NCBI RefSeq assembly: GCF_004210375.1
Contig: NC_134833.1
Coordinates: 45,378,782-45,442,781 of the forward strand
Length of the DNA: 64,000 nucleotides
Source: Tachypleus tridentatus
Lineage: Eukaryota; Arthropoda; Merostomata; Xiphosura; Limulidae
Direction of reading: 5' to 3'
A program made the translations under genes and the position numbers. Numbering within the stretch: position 1 is the first letter of the stretch; each line of letters begins with the position of its first letter. The notes beneath the pieces were generated by a model, which saw only the letters and a program-made list of their open reading frames with translations, made no database searches and was not told where the DNA came from. Positions 47,001 to 62,000 of the stretch are shown here, one piece after another.

Positions 47001-50000
47001 TCTGTTCACCTTAACTTGGGTGTGTCTTTACACAACATTTCATTTTTTTTTTTTTTTTTTCAGGAACCCTCTTTTATAGCTACTAACAGGATCCCACTCT
47101 AACGAGTATTGCTTGGTCAGGTGTGTTTGTACTCAAATCAACACTGTGCCAGTATAATTATAATGCTCACTGAAGAGATGGGATGTTCTCCAAGACCACT
47201 TGCCTAGTGGTATATATATGTGTGTGTTTGTGTGTGCTCTAGGTACCTATAAGTTTAACATAGTGGTAAATTTTCACTCACAGATTATTATGAGTAAAGC
47301 AAAGGGGAATTCTGCCCATCCGTGTTGACCCTTTGATTACATAAATCTTGAACAGACAGTATGTTTTTTTAAAATAGGGAATTGTAGACATCTGTTATAC
47401 TTTCTTCAGTGTGATGTGCCTTTGGACTCACTGCCTTATATATTTACCCCTTTCTTTATCTCCAGTAGAGCACAGGAGGTCTCACCACTTACTAGTTCTC
47501 ACTCACTAGAGTCGTGAATATGTTGAAAACTAGACTGCAGTTGATAAACATTACTTAATTACTCTTGAATGGACTGTTATTGCTCAACACCCAGATTGAT
47601 ATCTGCAGTGAATACTTCAAGTGTGAGATGCTTATGAAGACTGGAAGACAAAGTGATATATAAAAATTCAGAAACTCGTAAGGATCACAAGGTTTCTCGA
47701 ATAACTCATTCACCTTCAGTTAAATTCAAGCCAACAATGTTTGTGAAAAGAACACCAAATATTAGTGAAATAGAAATATTAATAAAGCCTGGAAAGCATG
47801 CATTCAAGAACAGTTATTTTGGATAAGGTTTGAACCATCCTAGGAAATTGAAGCAAGGCTTGCATTCATGAAATAAAGCCTGTGCTCTCTACTAGTGATC
47901 ATTTTTTAAAACACAAGACATGAAATTGAATGAGCTGTACAATAAAACTAATATCACAAACACTTCCTTCTGATGTTTATGGAAGCTCATGGTTGGCACA
48001 GGAGTGTAAAACACACTGATGCCACTCATTTGCAATAATGATGATACTTCCCTCTGTACAGATAAAAACCTAGGCAAGGCATTCTTGTGCAGGTATTTCA
48101 GCCGGAATAACCATGGTGTGATATGCAGAGTAGGCTTAAGACTGCTTCAGCATAACATATATATATTTGTAAGTACTTCTTATGTACTGTATGGTCTGAC
48201 TTACTGCCCCATCCATGCTACATATCTGTAGCCTGCTGACTGAAATATACTGTTTACTTGGGCAATCTTCTTATTCCATTGACATGTGCAGCATGTTAGC
48301 ATAATGCAAAAGGCTCTTTTGACAATACCTCTGCTCCTACCACCTTTACTGGGTGAAGTGTATTCTTTGCATAAATGGTTATTTATGAAAAAAATAAAAT
48401 ACTAAGTGAACTAAAATAAGAACAAAATTGTTTTGTGATATTGTATACATATGATTAAAAATGTATCTTAGAACTTGTTTTTGTATATTTATTTTAAAAC
48501 TTTACTAGGCTTCTGCTTTTGACTAGATGTAAAACCAGACTCTTGTAAAGAAAATCTCAGTTTGTCCTGTGATACCTGGCAGACTAGCAAAATTTATATT
48601 TTTATTTTTGAATAATCTAGTACCTAAAGAGTTACTTAAATAAAATAAAGATACTTTATTATTTTGTTACAATGAGAGCAAGGTATGCAAGTAGTTAATT
48701 TTGTGAAAGTATTCAAATTTTGAAATAAATTGTTAATTTGCAAACCAGCTATAATTACATGGGTTTGTTTTCCATGTTTTCTATATTATGAAATATAATT
48801 CCCTCTAAAATTTTCAGGCTTGCAGAATGACCACAAAAATTTAATGAAGGAAATAGAAGAAGGATTATTTTCACTTCATGCCAAAGAAAAGGTTAGGCAG
48901 GAGACTACAGTAGAAGCAGTGGATTTAGATAATTTTCAGGGTATGAACCAGTTGAAGCCCTTTGTGAAAATCGACAGAGTTGATACAGGATCACCTTCTC
49001 ATACTGCAGTAAGTTATGTAAAACATTGTATATATCAAGGTGGTTTACTGTTTTTGTGTTGAAATATACTTGAATGTTTAAGTTGGTACTAATGACTTAT
49101 TGGAGGTGGATTTTCTATGAAAATGTGTTTGTGAGTGAAATATTTTCAGTGTAGCCTGAGATTCACAATAAGTGTATGGGTCACATGATTTATAATGCAT
49201 ATCCATGGATGCTAGTTAGATCACATTGGTGTATATTATTAAAATATAGTTACAGGAGAAGCCTTTTCTGATGTTTGTAAATGGTACTTTGTGCTATTTT
49301 GGACAAATTCTAATATTACACTTGTTTAAATCTTATAGTACATACTATAATTTTATAAAGTTTTATAATCTTTAGAAAGTTAGACTTGATTATGAAACTT
49401 CAAATAACCTGAATTTTCTTAGCATTGTAAGTGTTACGAGATTCTGCCATTTGTGTTTTTTTATACTTTTTTTGATATTTTTAACTATTAAAAATAAAAT
49501 ATGTAAAGATTACTGTACAGCAATTTTTGTGTGATGACTGCTGTTGGAAAAAAGATTCAGATTTTGTTCACTTAATTTACATAAAATATTTCAGAATAAA
49601 TGTAGCTAACAATAAATAGATTGTGTTTGTTTTTCCTTCCATTTGACAGCTTAAGGGTATTTACTTATAATAGATACTTTTTCTATTTGTAAGTAAAATC
49701 ATTTCAAGGTTTTATTATGCTCCATAAAAGTACTAAACACAGGTTGTGCTTTTACAAAAAAAAAACCAAAAACTATGCAGTTGTGGAAGATCTATACATT
49801 TATTTTAACCAGCTCTTTTTTTCAGTTCATTATAGTTAATTACTTATGCTCAATACTCACAAAACCTAACCAAGCTTGTCTGTTTTCTCATATCATAAAT
49901 ATTTCTGTAGTTTTCATAACATTATAATTTAACATGAGAACATTTCCAATATGGTACTTCTCTCTTCTCATAAGATTAGCTATTCCCATTTGTTGCTGCC

Positions 50001-53000
50001 CTCTATGCAAATTTTTTATATTATGAATACCACAAGCCATTCACATCACCTATTGGAATCAAATTATTCCAACGTGTCTCTCTTGCAAATCATGATGCAT
50101 CACTTCTTCACAAATAAGAGCATAGTATACTCACATGATACATGTGACTCAATTTATGCACCTTTACCAAATTATCACTTCTCGTTGGGCAGTACTTGCA
50201 CTTGGACATTTTTCTTTTTTTCATTTTGATTAGTGTTTTAGATTGAATTTATTCTCAAGGTGGTGTCATTTAACATACTCAGTTTTTTTAAAGCATTAAG
50301 GTTCCACTACCCTTATTTTAATCACGTTTATTTCATACTTCAAGCACTTTTGTTGACTGATACAGTAAGAATTCCAAAGTTAATGTCACAACTTCAGGTG
50401 TCTCACAATTGACAAGTGCTTTACCACAAACTTCAGATGCTGGCAACCAGGTGACCTGTTGGGAGATTTATCTGTGTTTACTTGTAGGGAAACTTAATGT
50501 TATATGGGTCAATCTTTATCTACAGACATTACCCAACTTCCCACTAACATGTGGAATCCATTCAGACTGATGAGGACTTTGCCTGTTTCCACCTCCTGAA
50601 CTTGCTGTGCCTTCCTATATCCTTCCTGAGGACTTTATTTCTCAGGTATGTGATGTTTTATCCATTTCTCCTATATCTTATGACCCATGTCTTTCATTAT
50701 TGCATTCACTTCCCAACCCTCTTTGTTTTTTTCCCCAAATTCTTTGACATTCAGGCCCATGCTGAACAATTTGCTTCTCAGTTACATAATAGCATCAACA
50801 TGCTTCATACTCCAAAGGTTTTACATCAGTCTGCCCTCACTTATAAATATGTAGGCTGTCCTTATCTTAACCAGCAACTATTGGTTTCTGTTTTTTGTGA
50901 TGATGAGGAACCCACTTGAAGTAAAAATGTATTCTCAATACAGCTGGTATGGGTATTAGCACTTTAATTAAAATAAAGTACAGAACAACATTTTGACCTT
51001 TCTAGTCCATTTTCAAGTTAATAAATATGACTTAAGAAGGTTGAAATTTTGTTCTGTATTTTATTTAAAGTGCTAATACCCATACCAGCCATCTTGAGAA
51101 TGCATGATTTCTGTTTTACCAATTTGGGGGCAGGCCCTAAATTCCCTGTTAATTTAATCCATGCTCAATTTTCAAACCTGTCTTACCCTCATAACTAGTG
51201 GCCTTCATTCATAAACAGCATCCTTTCACCTTCAATGTTTGGATTATTCAGGATTTTTTAAAGAGATTGACTTGAGATTTCATTTCTTGCCCCACCTTCC
51301 TTGCCCAAAGTACTTGTTTCTTTTCCTTTTCCTCAGGATCCCATAAGTTGCCAGCATTTATCAGAGACTGTACAAATACTTATCACCTAGTAGACTATCA
51401 GTCCTCTTCTACATAATTCACTATAGTTTTTACATCATGTGTTTATGGTTCCCAAAAAGACTGGGGACTGGAATCCTGTCATTGATCTGTCATGCCTCGA
51501 TCGTTTTGTTCACTTCCCACGATTCACCATGGAATCCTACATCATTCCTCAGTGGGCATTTTCTCAGGGTCTAGAAATGGTGAAGATGGACATCTCTAAT
51601 GCTTATATGCATATTCCCATCTCTTTACAGTCTCATCATTATCTTCAGTTTGTGTATTGATGGGTAGTGTACCAGTTTTGTGCCCTGCCCTCGGGCTGGC
51701 TTAAGCACTTTGTTGAGTGTTCAGAGCTTTTGCTCTTCATCTTAATCCTGTCAGGCTGCATTTTCATTTAAGCTGGACAACTGGCTACTTCTGGCCCATT
51801 TCAAATGAGAGTCAGCCAGCCATACTTGTCAACTCCTTCTAGAAGCTGCTTGGGAGTAGGCTGGTCAGTCAAATTGGAGATGTCATTCCTGTATCCTTTT
51901 GAAAACCTTGTGCATTTAGGTGTCTTTTCAACTCGCACCTTAGTCAGGCCCAACATTCTCCTCTCCCACTCTGTTCTATGGAATTGTCTATTCACCATGC
52001 CCAGTCAGATTAAGCACACACGTTTCTGTCAATTTTAGGATGTGGCTTTCTAGGACACTTCTAATTCCCCTCAGGTGTGCATATATGTGCTTCTCTTCAA
52101 TGGACACTGCATGATCAATGGAGCCTTGCTCAGTATCCTTTGGATGCTCTCATTACCATTCCTGATACCCATGTAGACAATTTTCTTTGATGGTTGGACA
52201 AGACTTTCACATTGATGGATGAACCACTTCCTTCTTTTTGTCCAGATTTGCATCCTTTCAGGGCTGGGATGGATGGGTTGATCACCAGGAGGTTTTGGGT
52301 CATTGTTCTGTCGATGAATGGTCTTTACATATCAGTGTGATAGACCTCCTTGCCAATTTTGTTTTCTTGATTATTGATAGCTTGTAGATGTGGTGTACTT
52401 AGTTTTACAAAGAGCTTTTGACAAGTGTCCCCTTAAAAAATTAACTAAGAAAATAATATTGGTAGAAACTGGGGAAAGGCTAATAAATTAGTTTATAGGA
52501 AGAATGAATGAGAGAAAGGAAAAGTTATTAATTAAAGAAATATATCTGTGCTCTTGTTAGCAGTGAAGTGTCATATAGGTCAGTTCCTGGGCATGTGCAT
52601 TTATCTTTTTACATTAATGAAATTGGTAAGCATATGATTATTAAATTAAAGTTTTCTGGTGGCTTTTAACTTTTGGGTATTTCTAGCTGTGTTGGTAATT
52701 TTTGGATATTACAGTTACTTGAAGCATTTGATTAGCTGGACAGATATTTTAGAAATGACTTTTAATTAATTATAGTAACTGCAAGATAATGTATTTAGTT
52801 TATAACAACTTGTTAAGTGACTGGAGGAAAGGATCTCTGTAAAGTGAAGAATAAGTCACTCAAACCCTTAAGTGACTTGTGCTTTGTTACTATCAGCAAA
52901 GCTAATATTATTTTACATTGTATGAATAGAAATAATAAATACAATCCAACAGAGATAATGATCTGCCTCTACAAAGCACAAGCTAGGCTTTGTTTGTGAA

Positions 53001-56000
53001 ACACTTTGAACACATTGGCCTTTTTATCTAAGAAAATATATTGACTTATTGAGATAATACACAGGAGGGCTACTAGGATGATTCTTATAGTGGAAGAGTT
53101 ATTTCATAGGGAGACCTTAAGATCTCTTAATTAACTTCTCCTTCAAAAAAGGAGTATAAGGGATGATTTTAACTAAGCTTACAAGGTTATCTGGAAGATC
53201 AATGGGATAAAGTTCCTTTATTTTTCTGTGCTGTAGTCTAAAAATGGTAGGATGAGAGGACTGAATCTTGAAATTTGTAAAAGATAACTTAGGCTCCATT
53301 TACCACAGTTCTATTTTCCTGAAAGAGTGACTGGTTTATGGAATGAGTTGCCTTCAGCAGTAGTGGGGGTTATCACCTCAAAATATTTAGAATGGAAATA
53401 ACTTTCTGAAAAAAAACGTATATTCACATTTTTGCTTTTCCTGAAGATTTGGTGTTCAGGGACAGTCTTTAAGAAACAACTTGCCCCATGTTGTCTGTAT
53501 GTTATTTTATTTTCACTTTGTAAACAATTGTTCTTAAAAACAATACCTTGTTGCTCACCTCATTTCTGTGGGAGTTACATTAAATAGAAAAATAGTTTAG
53601 CAACAAGTGCATAGATTAATCTATAAAATGTATTTTTAATTTATTTTTAATGTAAGTTTGAAAATGTTTTATGATTTATAGACAATAACAATTTAACACT
53701 TAGATACAAATATAGACCTTGCAAAGCAGAATTTGCCTTAGCATACATTGCTAGATCTACCAGTTTTGTCCTTCTTTATTTGGTTAAGAAAAAATTGATT
53801 ATTGAACTGAACATTTGATTGGAAGTTAGTCTTTATTTTTAGGCATAGAATACTGTTGAAAAATGTTACTTGATTCCATATAATTCATAAGGAAGAAAAA
53901 TACAGTACTAATATTCAAGCATTTACACGTTTGTGATTTTTTAATGTAGTTTACAAAAAATTAAAAAAAATCATAAGATATAAATGATAAATAAGACTTA
54001 GTAAATTGTAAAATAATCATTATAGAGATAAATTATTATTAAAACTTACTAAGATCTACCAAAGTTATGTAAGAATGTTCTATTATGAGAGAAGCAGTCA
54101 TATTATTTGGAGTAGACTAAATGTATCGTGTAGACAAAATTCATAGTTTTTTCTACAATTGTTGATTTTGATGTCAATTTAAAACATTTAATTTTGCCTT
54201 TAATTTACATCTGTATAAATGCCATGGGGTGTTTGATTAGACTAATGGGTTGAAAGTAATCTGTATAAAACCCAGTTAGAAGCCTAAAATATGTGAATGG
54301 AGTGTTGAGTATGTTATGTTTAAATAATTTTTGAAGATGTGCAAATCAGCTAGTCACATGACAACCATAGCTAATATAAAGTCACAATAAAGAAACATTT
54401 TAATATTATTTGCTGTTTCTTAGGTAGAGTGATGCCAAAAAAAATTGCCCACTTCAGGGAAGAATATGTAACAACCCTTCTTTCATACAAAATATTTAAA
54501 AATGTGCTAAAATTGGTGATTTAAAACTTATAAGATGTGATATCCCTTAAAGCATTTATTAGAGAGTTTGGAATATACAAAATTTCATCTTTAGTCACAT
54601 ATAGGTACACAAAAACACACAGTGGCAATTACACCAGAAATACAATGTAATTTGTAATAAATATTAAATAAACAATTTGAATGTGAATAAGAACAGAAGA
54701 AAATAAAAAGTATGCAGCACAAATGAAACAGATCATATTGAAATAAACTTTTAATAAAAGAGACATTGTACATAAAACTTCTCTTCCCTCTTTAAATAAT
54801 ACACATTCATCATTTAATTTAAATTTAATTTAATATGAAGTATTTTATTTACACTACATTCTTCTATTTTTTGCTGTTCTTTTGTTTTTATTCAAGATAT
54901 TTACTTTACTTTTTACATATCTCTTTCACATCAAATTCATCATAACCATTTTGTATTCATTATAATTTCTAAACTAACTTTTAATGCAAAATGTGTTCTT
55001 TCAATAAAAATATTATTTATTTTACCTTATCTTATGTAAAAAAATTCCAATTTTTACATTTTAGTTACTATTATAATGATAAATGAAAAATATAGATGAA
55101 AAACAAGAAACAAACAACTTACCTGGGTCTTCTTTTTTATGATGACATTATTTAGCTCTACTTTTTTATACTAATTGTAGTAATGCATGAATAATTTTTA
55201 TTTAATTAAATAATGCACCAAAGAATGTAGAATATTAACATGCAAAAACCAGAATGTTTAATAACTGTCACAGATTTTCTGGCTTTCTAACTAGGTATCA
55301 AGAGCTATTAATAATTCAGCTAAGCTTATCAACGTATTTCTGTTGGGAATAAAGTTCGAACTGAAAGCATGATTGAGAATTCTCAGTACATAAAACAATG
55401 TAATATAATGCATTATTTGATAGATCAAAACCTTGGTTTTCAATTAGTTATAAATAATGTAGTATTAAACATAAAATATTTGACAGGTGTGCTTGGCAAG
55501 AGGGTTCCAGTTTCCTAGTTGATGGCTCTGTAATAAAATCAAATCAAAGGCTATAAAAATTATACTTTGCTTAAGCCATAACAACATCATACAAAGTAAT
55601 TTATGTTAAATTTCATACTTCATGGAGGGATGATAGATTAAAAGAAGAGGGGATACTTAGAGAGAAAATGCCATAATTCTCATAGTAGGGAAAATGTTTC
55701 TTTTTTTAGGACTGCCTTAGAAAATTAAGAACTTAAAATTTATATACTATTAATATTTGGAATTTTATATAATTTTTATGCCAGATTTATTTATATACTG
55801 TGATAAGGAAGTAGCTTAATTCAATTTTGAAAGTAACTCACTAAAACTTTGTGACATGCTAAAAAAGATGGCTGTACAGAAAGAGTTATAGTATAGTTTT
55901 ACAATTGTTTGTTTTTGTACCTCTAACATTACTAAAGAAGAAATTCTAAAATATCTAATAAATGCTTCTTGTAACTATTTTTCTGTTTTTCTCTATTATT

Positions 56001-59000
56001 AAATTATAGTTTGTGAAAAATAAACTGATTACTGGTATACCTGTAAGACAAAAAGAAAATGATTGTCTCAAAACCTCCAGAACTATTAAAAATTAGACTA
56101 CAAAATAAAAGATAAATCTTGACATCCAGTTTTTAACAGAACACAACACTAAGTCATTAACCCAGAAGTTTTTCATGTGAAATTTGATAATAGAAACCTT
56201 CAAGCTCAGTAGCATGTTGTAGCTGTTAAATGTCCTTACTCGATAAATAACATAGATGTAAACACTAATGCAAATAACATGTCTTACCAAAACTGAATTA
56301 ATCTCCAACTGCACTCTCTCACTCCACATTATGGTTAAACTTCAATCACCTTATAAACTTTATCAACTGAAACAATGAGAAGAAAACTGCAAACACATAT
56401 AGTGTGTGTTAAATTAAGGTAACTTTCAAGCAAAATAGCTTGCAACAAGATCTTCCTTGACCAACTCATAATTACCTACCTCATCATCTTAAGTGGTAAT
56501 GATAAAACTGTACCAATCAAAATTCATTTACACCAGTTACACTTGTTTCTTGGAATCCATGTAATTCAACTTAAAATGTGTACCTATGTTTTTCAAGAAT
56601 ACTTTCAAGCAAACATGGAAACTGTTTACTGTTAAGTTAGACAATATATGTTTTTGGCTAATCCTCAACTAACTGATATAAGATACGTTTTTGTAAACTT
56701 TGCGTGTTCACAGTATGAAAACTTTATTCTATCATTCTGAAACTTCCAGTATTTTTTCTAAAATTTTGACAATAAAATTGTGAACTGCAGGATGAGTAAA
56801 TTTGACTTACAGTTAAAAGGTTTTCTGATATATATCATTATTTATTACCAAATCCATATGTTTTCCATCAGAATCAATCGACCTGTTGAAAAACTTCTGA
56901 ATAGACAACTTTTGGGTCTGATTAAATTTACTATCTGCAAGATTAAACATTATAAAAGTAGATATTATTATACCAGTTGTTTAATATGAAAATAAAGCAT
57001 AGAAATAAAAGAGTACATCTATATATTGAAATGGGGTGATTATTGGTATATTCCTGATTAATTTATAATGTTCCTCAAACCAATAATACATAAAATACAA
57101 TTTAAAGAAATGAGTTTATGGCAGATGCTTAACTAGTTGCCTCTCATCTAATTGGCAGTTCAGTTAGTATAATATCTTTTATGACAGTCAATTTAACCAT
57201 AATTTTGTTTACTTGGATAGTTGGAATAATAAAAAATAATTCTGATCAGAAGCACTAACTACAGTTAATTGATTATTTTCATGACAGTTGATTCAATCAT
57301 AATTTCAACAAATTGATTTTTGGAATAATCAGAAACATTATTTTTATTAGTTGATTATTTTCATTACAACTTGTATAATCATAATTTTGGTTAATCAATC
57401 AATTGATATGAAACTAATTGCTACTAATAAAAAAAATATTATATCAATTAATGAATTAACTCACTCAGCTCTATTGCACATGTATTAACTGGTAACACCT
57501 TCAGCATTAAATTATTTATGTTACACTGCACAACAAAGTTTTTTTCTTGAACACTGTTGGGTGTTCCTTATAGATCTTTGTCTGCTGATCACGAAAATCA
57601 CATCGAAATCTTCAGTTTTGTCATGTTTTTTCTTATATTTGTGTCCAAAAATTTTTGTTTCTGTAAGAGACCTATGAACAATGTTTTGTGCAGTCTGGGC
57701 ATGTCCAAGCATGAAATCAAGCCAGGTTGGAAGCTGTTCTGTGAAAATATGCAGCCCGGAGCCAGCTTGACACTGTCTCAGCAGGCTATAAAAGTGGCTT
57801 GCATACACAGATGCTGCTCATTGGATTAATATAGACCTTATGGTGTGTACTTATTGTTTCAGAATATAGCATTGCCTCAGTATCACTGTAACAAGAAAGT
57901 TAGATGTTATAGACGTTTTACAGGATGATTGGTGTCGGTCAGTATGTCTTGTCAATGTCGTAACAGCAGCGATACATTCTGCTACATTTGTGGCAGGTAT
58001 ACGCTTGTTCATCAGAGATGCTCAGCAACTGCTCTTGTGAAGAAAGTATATCATCTGCACTTTGGCTGTAAAATTGGTGATCAAGACCAGGAATGGGCAC
58101 CTCATATTTGTTGTGTGACATTTGCTGTCTGTCTGAGAGCTTGGCTCAAAGGCACTCGAAAGACAATGCCGTTTGTTGTCACGATGATATGGCGAAAACA
58201 GAAAGACCATGTGATGGACTGTTACTTTTGTTTTATTAATTTGTCTGGTTTCTTTGCCAAAAACAAGAAGTCAACTGAGTACCCTAATTTGCCTTCAGCA
58301 ATGAGACTCGTGCCACATGACGACAGTCTTTCAATTCCAAAACCACCATAAGAATGGACCTCAGACGAACCAGATAAAGAAACTGCAATGCAGGGAACTG
58401 GCAGTGATGTACATCTGGATTTTGAACCGTGCTCCTCAGGTGATCCACATCTCGTAACATAGTCAGAATTAAACGATCTGGTCAGAGATTTGTGTCTTTC
58501 AAAATCAAAAGCCGAATTACTGGGTTCGAGACTGCGGGAATGGTGTTTGCTGTCACCAGTTACGAAAATTTGTTTTTCCAAGCCACCAAGATGATATAAC
58601 GAAATTCTTTGCACAATTTGACAGTCTCTGTTTCTGTGTTGACATCAAAAGACTTCTTTGCTTTGGGTTGTGACCATGACTTGCAAGAGTGGCATCTCTT
58701 TATAGATTCATCAATGTTAAGCCTCAAAGCTGTTTTGTTACACAATGATAATGTTCACCCTTCAATACCTGTTGACTATGCAGCACACATGAAAGAAACC
58801 TATGACAACATGGAAATGTTGCTGAAGCACATCTAGTATAGCAAGTACAACTGGAACATCTGTGGAGATCTGAAAGTCGTTGCTCTCTTACTGGGACTGC
58901 AGCTCGCTATACAAAGTACTGTTGTTTCATCTGTGAATCGGACAATCGTGCCAAAGAGTCACAGTATTCTAGACAGAGCTGGCCACTCTGTAAAAAGTTA

Positions 59001-62000
59001 GTTCCAGGACAGAAAATGTGGTGCATGAACCGCTTGTCAACCCGGCAAAGTTTTTTGCCTTCTCTTCACATAAAATTGGGACTTACGAAGAATTTATGTG
59101 AAAACAATGAACAAAGAAGGTGAAGGTTTTCATTATTTAAGACAGATGTTCCCAAGAGTAACTGAGGCCAAGATCAAAGAGGGCATTTTTGTTGGCCCTC
59201 AGATCAGACATGTTATGAGTGACAAGCGGTTCGAAGATCTGTTAGTTGGGCCGGAAAAGATTACCTAGAAAGCCTTCAAAGATGTTGTTGACAATTTTCT
59301 TGGCAATTACAGAGCCCCACATTACATTCAGCTGGTAGACAAACAACTCAAAGCATACAAAACAATGAAGTGCAACATCACTCAAGATTCATTTCCTACA
59401 CTCATACATGGACTTCTTCCCTGAAATCTCGTTGCTGTCAGTGACAAACACGGTGAAAGGTTTCACCAGGACATTGCTCCAATGGAAAAACAATATCAGG
59501 GCAACTGGAATATGTCAATGCTTGCTGACTTCTGTTGGACACTGCAACGTGATGCACTGGACATTGAATACAAATGAAAATCAGGAGCAAAACACTTTTA
59601 ATTATGTTGAACTTAATAGCATATTAGAAACATAAATGCAATTAAATACATTATTGCCAGTATACAGTTAACTGTCTATTTCTCAAGAGTTCCTATGTGA
59701 TGAAGCAAAGCCGAAATTATATTTGTGCATACTCACCAGGTACCTGTCATAATCAGAAAAAACTTTTCAGGAAGCAAAACATTTAAAAAAATTGTTGTGC
59801 AGTGTTATCTAGTGTCCAGATGGTTCTTTAACTACTTATTACACTAGCACCCTTAATGGTTCATTTTAAATTTTATAGTCGAGCTTTGATTTTGAAAAAA
59901 ATCCTTGAATTTCTTGTACTGATAAGTGCATGAGCTTTTTGTATGTAAATGAACCTTGTATTTCATGTGTAGTGAAATATTTTACATTTATTTAGGCTTA
60001 ATATAAAAAAAAATGTTTATATTTAGCTATTTGTCAGTTTGATATTTTAATCTTTATAGGAGCTAAAAGTTGGAGATTTAGTAATCAGATTTGGGAGTAT
60101 TACAAAATCAAATTTCAGGAATATTAAAGACATTGGTGAGCTTGTACAGAATAGTGTTGGGGTAAGTTTTATATAAAATACTATTGTATTTTAAATTCTT
60201 AAGTCTTATTAGGATAATAAGCATAGTAAACAAAGAATATAGTGTGATTTGGCCAAACTGAATGTATGGGCATTTGTTGAGGATTTTTTTTTATCATTGA
60301 TCTAAACAGAAATAAATTGCATATACTTGAACAGTCAAATAAAAATTGCTGTTATCTTTAACACAAGAATGTGTGCATCCATATGTCAAAAGTGACATCT
60401 TTTATTTTTCTTTAAAAGTACACATACTGACATTTAAAATATCTTCTACAAATAAGTAAAACACATTAATGTAATAGCAATAAATCTTGATTGGAAAAGT
60501 AATAATTTAAACTATTTAAAATATCATTATATATCATCTTCATCTGTAAAAGTTGTATCATAATGTGAATTTAATTTTGGCTTTTTTGAATCAGTTTTCT
60601 TGGAGTATCCAGGTTCATTTGTGAATAATATTGCACAAATAATGAAATAAAACGAGAAATGCAAGCAAGGGTAATAAAATCTATTAAACACGATTGTTTC
60701 ATGTAATGTTCTTTGTAGAGTTTGAATTCTAATTGCAAATATACAACTCAGAAAATCAAATTTCATAGCTAAAAGACTATATAAAAATAATAAATAAATA
60801 GGAATATGTACATTGCACAAGAATACTATATAATTAACAAACTATCCAATTTCTCAATTTTAACTTTATAAGAATGAGATGTTTACATTTCTACATATCA
60901 AACTTAATTTATTTGTCAAGGTTATTTCTTAAAACTTCTGAGAAGACTTGCTTTACTTAGCTAATTGTAAAGAAAATATTTTGAACTTTCTAAGCAAAAT
61001 TTTCATTGTAAAACACGCAATAGAATTCAACATTGAGAGTGTATTATGGTGATTTAAAATGTAATTCAGGAAAGATATATTTAGCTATTAAAAACAGTGA
61101 AAAGTGTTAATGTACTGCATCATTCCTGTAGTTGCTAAATTCTCTAACATATACCAATTATATTTAAAAGTCTTTAAACAGGGTTATATTATAAGTGATA
61201 GAACAGAACAGAACATAATTGTCAAATTATGGGTTTAAATGCAGACTCAACAATTTGTAACTGTAAATTCATTTTTTTAACATGTATAACAAACAAAAGG
61301 TATATTAAAATTGACAGAATTTTGTATGGAATACCACAAGAGGTAATTAAAATGTAGTTAAGTACTAGATTTAGAAGTGCCTTAAGTTGAATTCATTTTG
61401 GATACTTATACAGTCTTTGTACATCTTTCTTTTTAAGGTGTTTTTAGTAACAGCTAAAATCATTATGTACTATATACAACTAAAACCACATGTTTTAGTT
61501 GATTAATGTAAACAGTTACATCTTATGCCTATTAAGAACTCCTTTCCCATGTAATAAAAATACAAGCATGTTAATTAAATTATTTGTTAATTATAATACA
61601 CTCTATCCTCTAGCTTCAACTAAATGATAATATATATATTACTGTCTTTAAACATTTTATGCTTATGTTGCAAAGTTTGATGGAACTGTTATATATTTGT
61701 AGAACTTGTTTGCCATTCACCATTATTAGTGTAGTGAAAGGCATCTCTTTTAATAGTATTATGTTGGGTAAGGCTTGCAGTAAATGTAGTGACAAAATTT
61801 TTCTTTACATCACCATGGATGCATTCTTCTTATTAAACATGAAAATGATTAAATGATAAAAACAAACTAATTAAAAAATAAAGGGAATTAACAATTGAAA
61901 ATTTAAGCTGTATTTCATGTCACCAATCAAAACAAATGTATATAATCTATATTTTATGGCAAAATTAACTCTTGAAAAGCAATTATAGAAAAATATACAT

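Noticed and set aside
57521-57829. Open frames at the left end of the 2.28 kb element as genes
   Set aside because: They lie in the element's non-coding 5' region before its TATA-like box and ATG and share no motif with the protein family.
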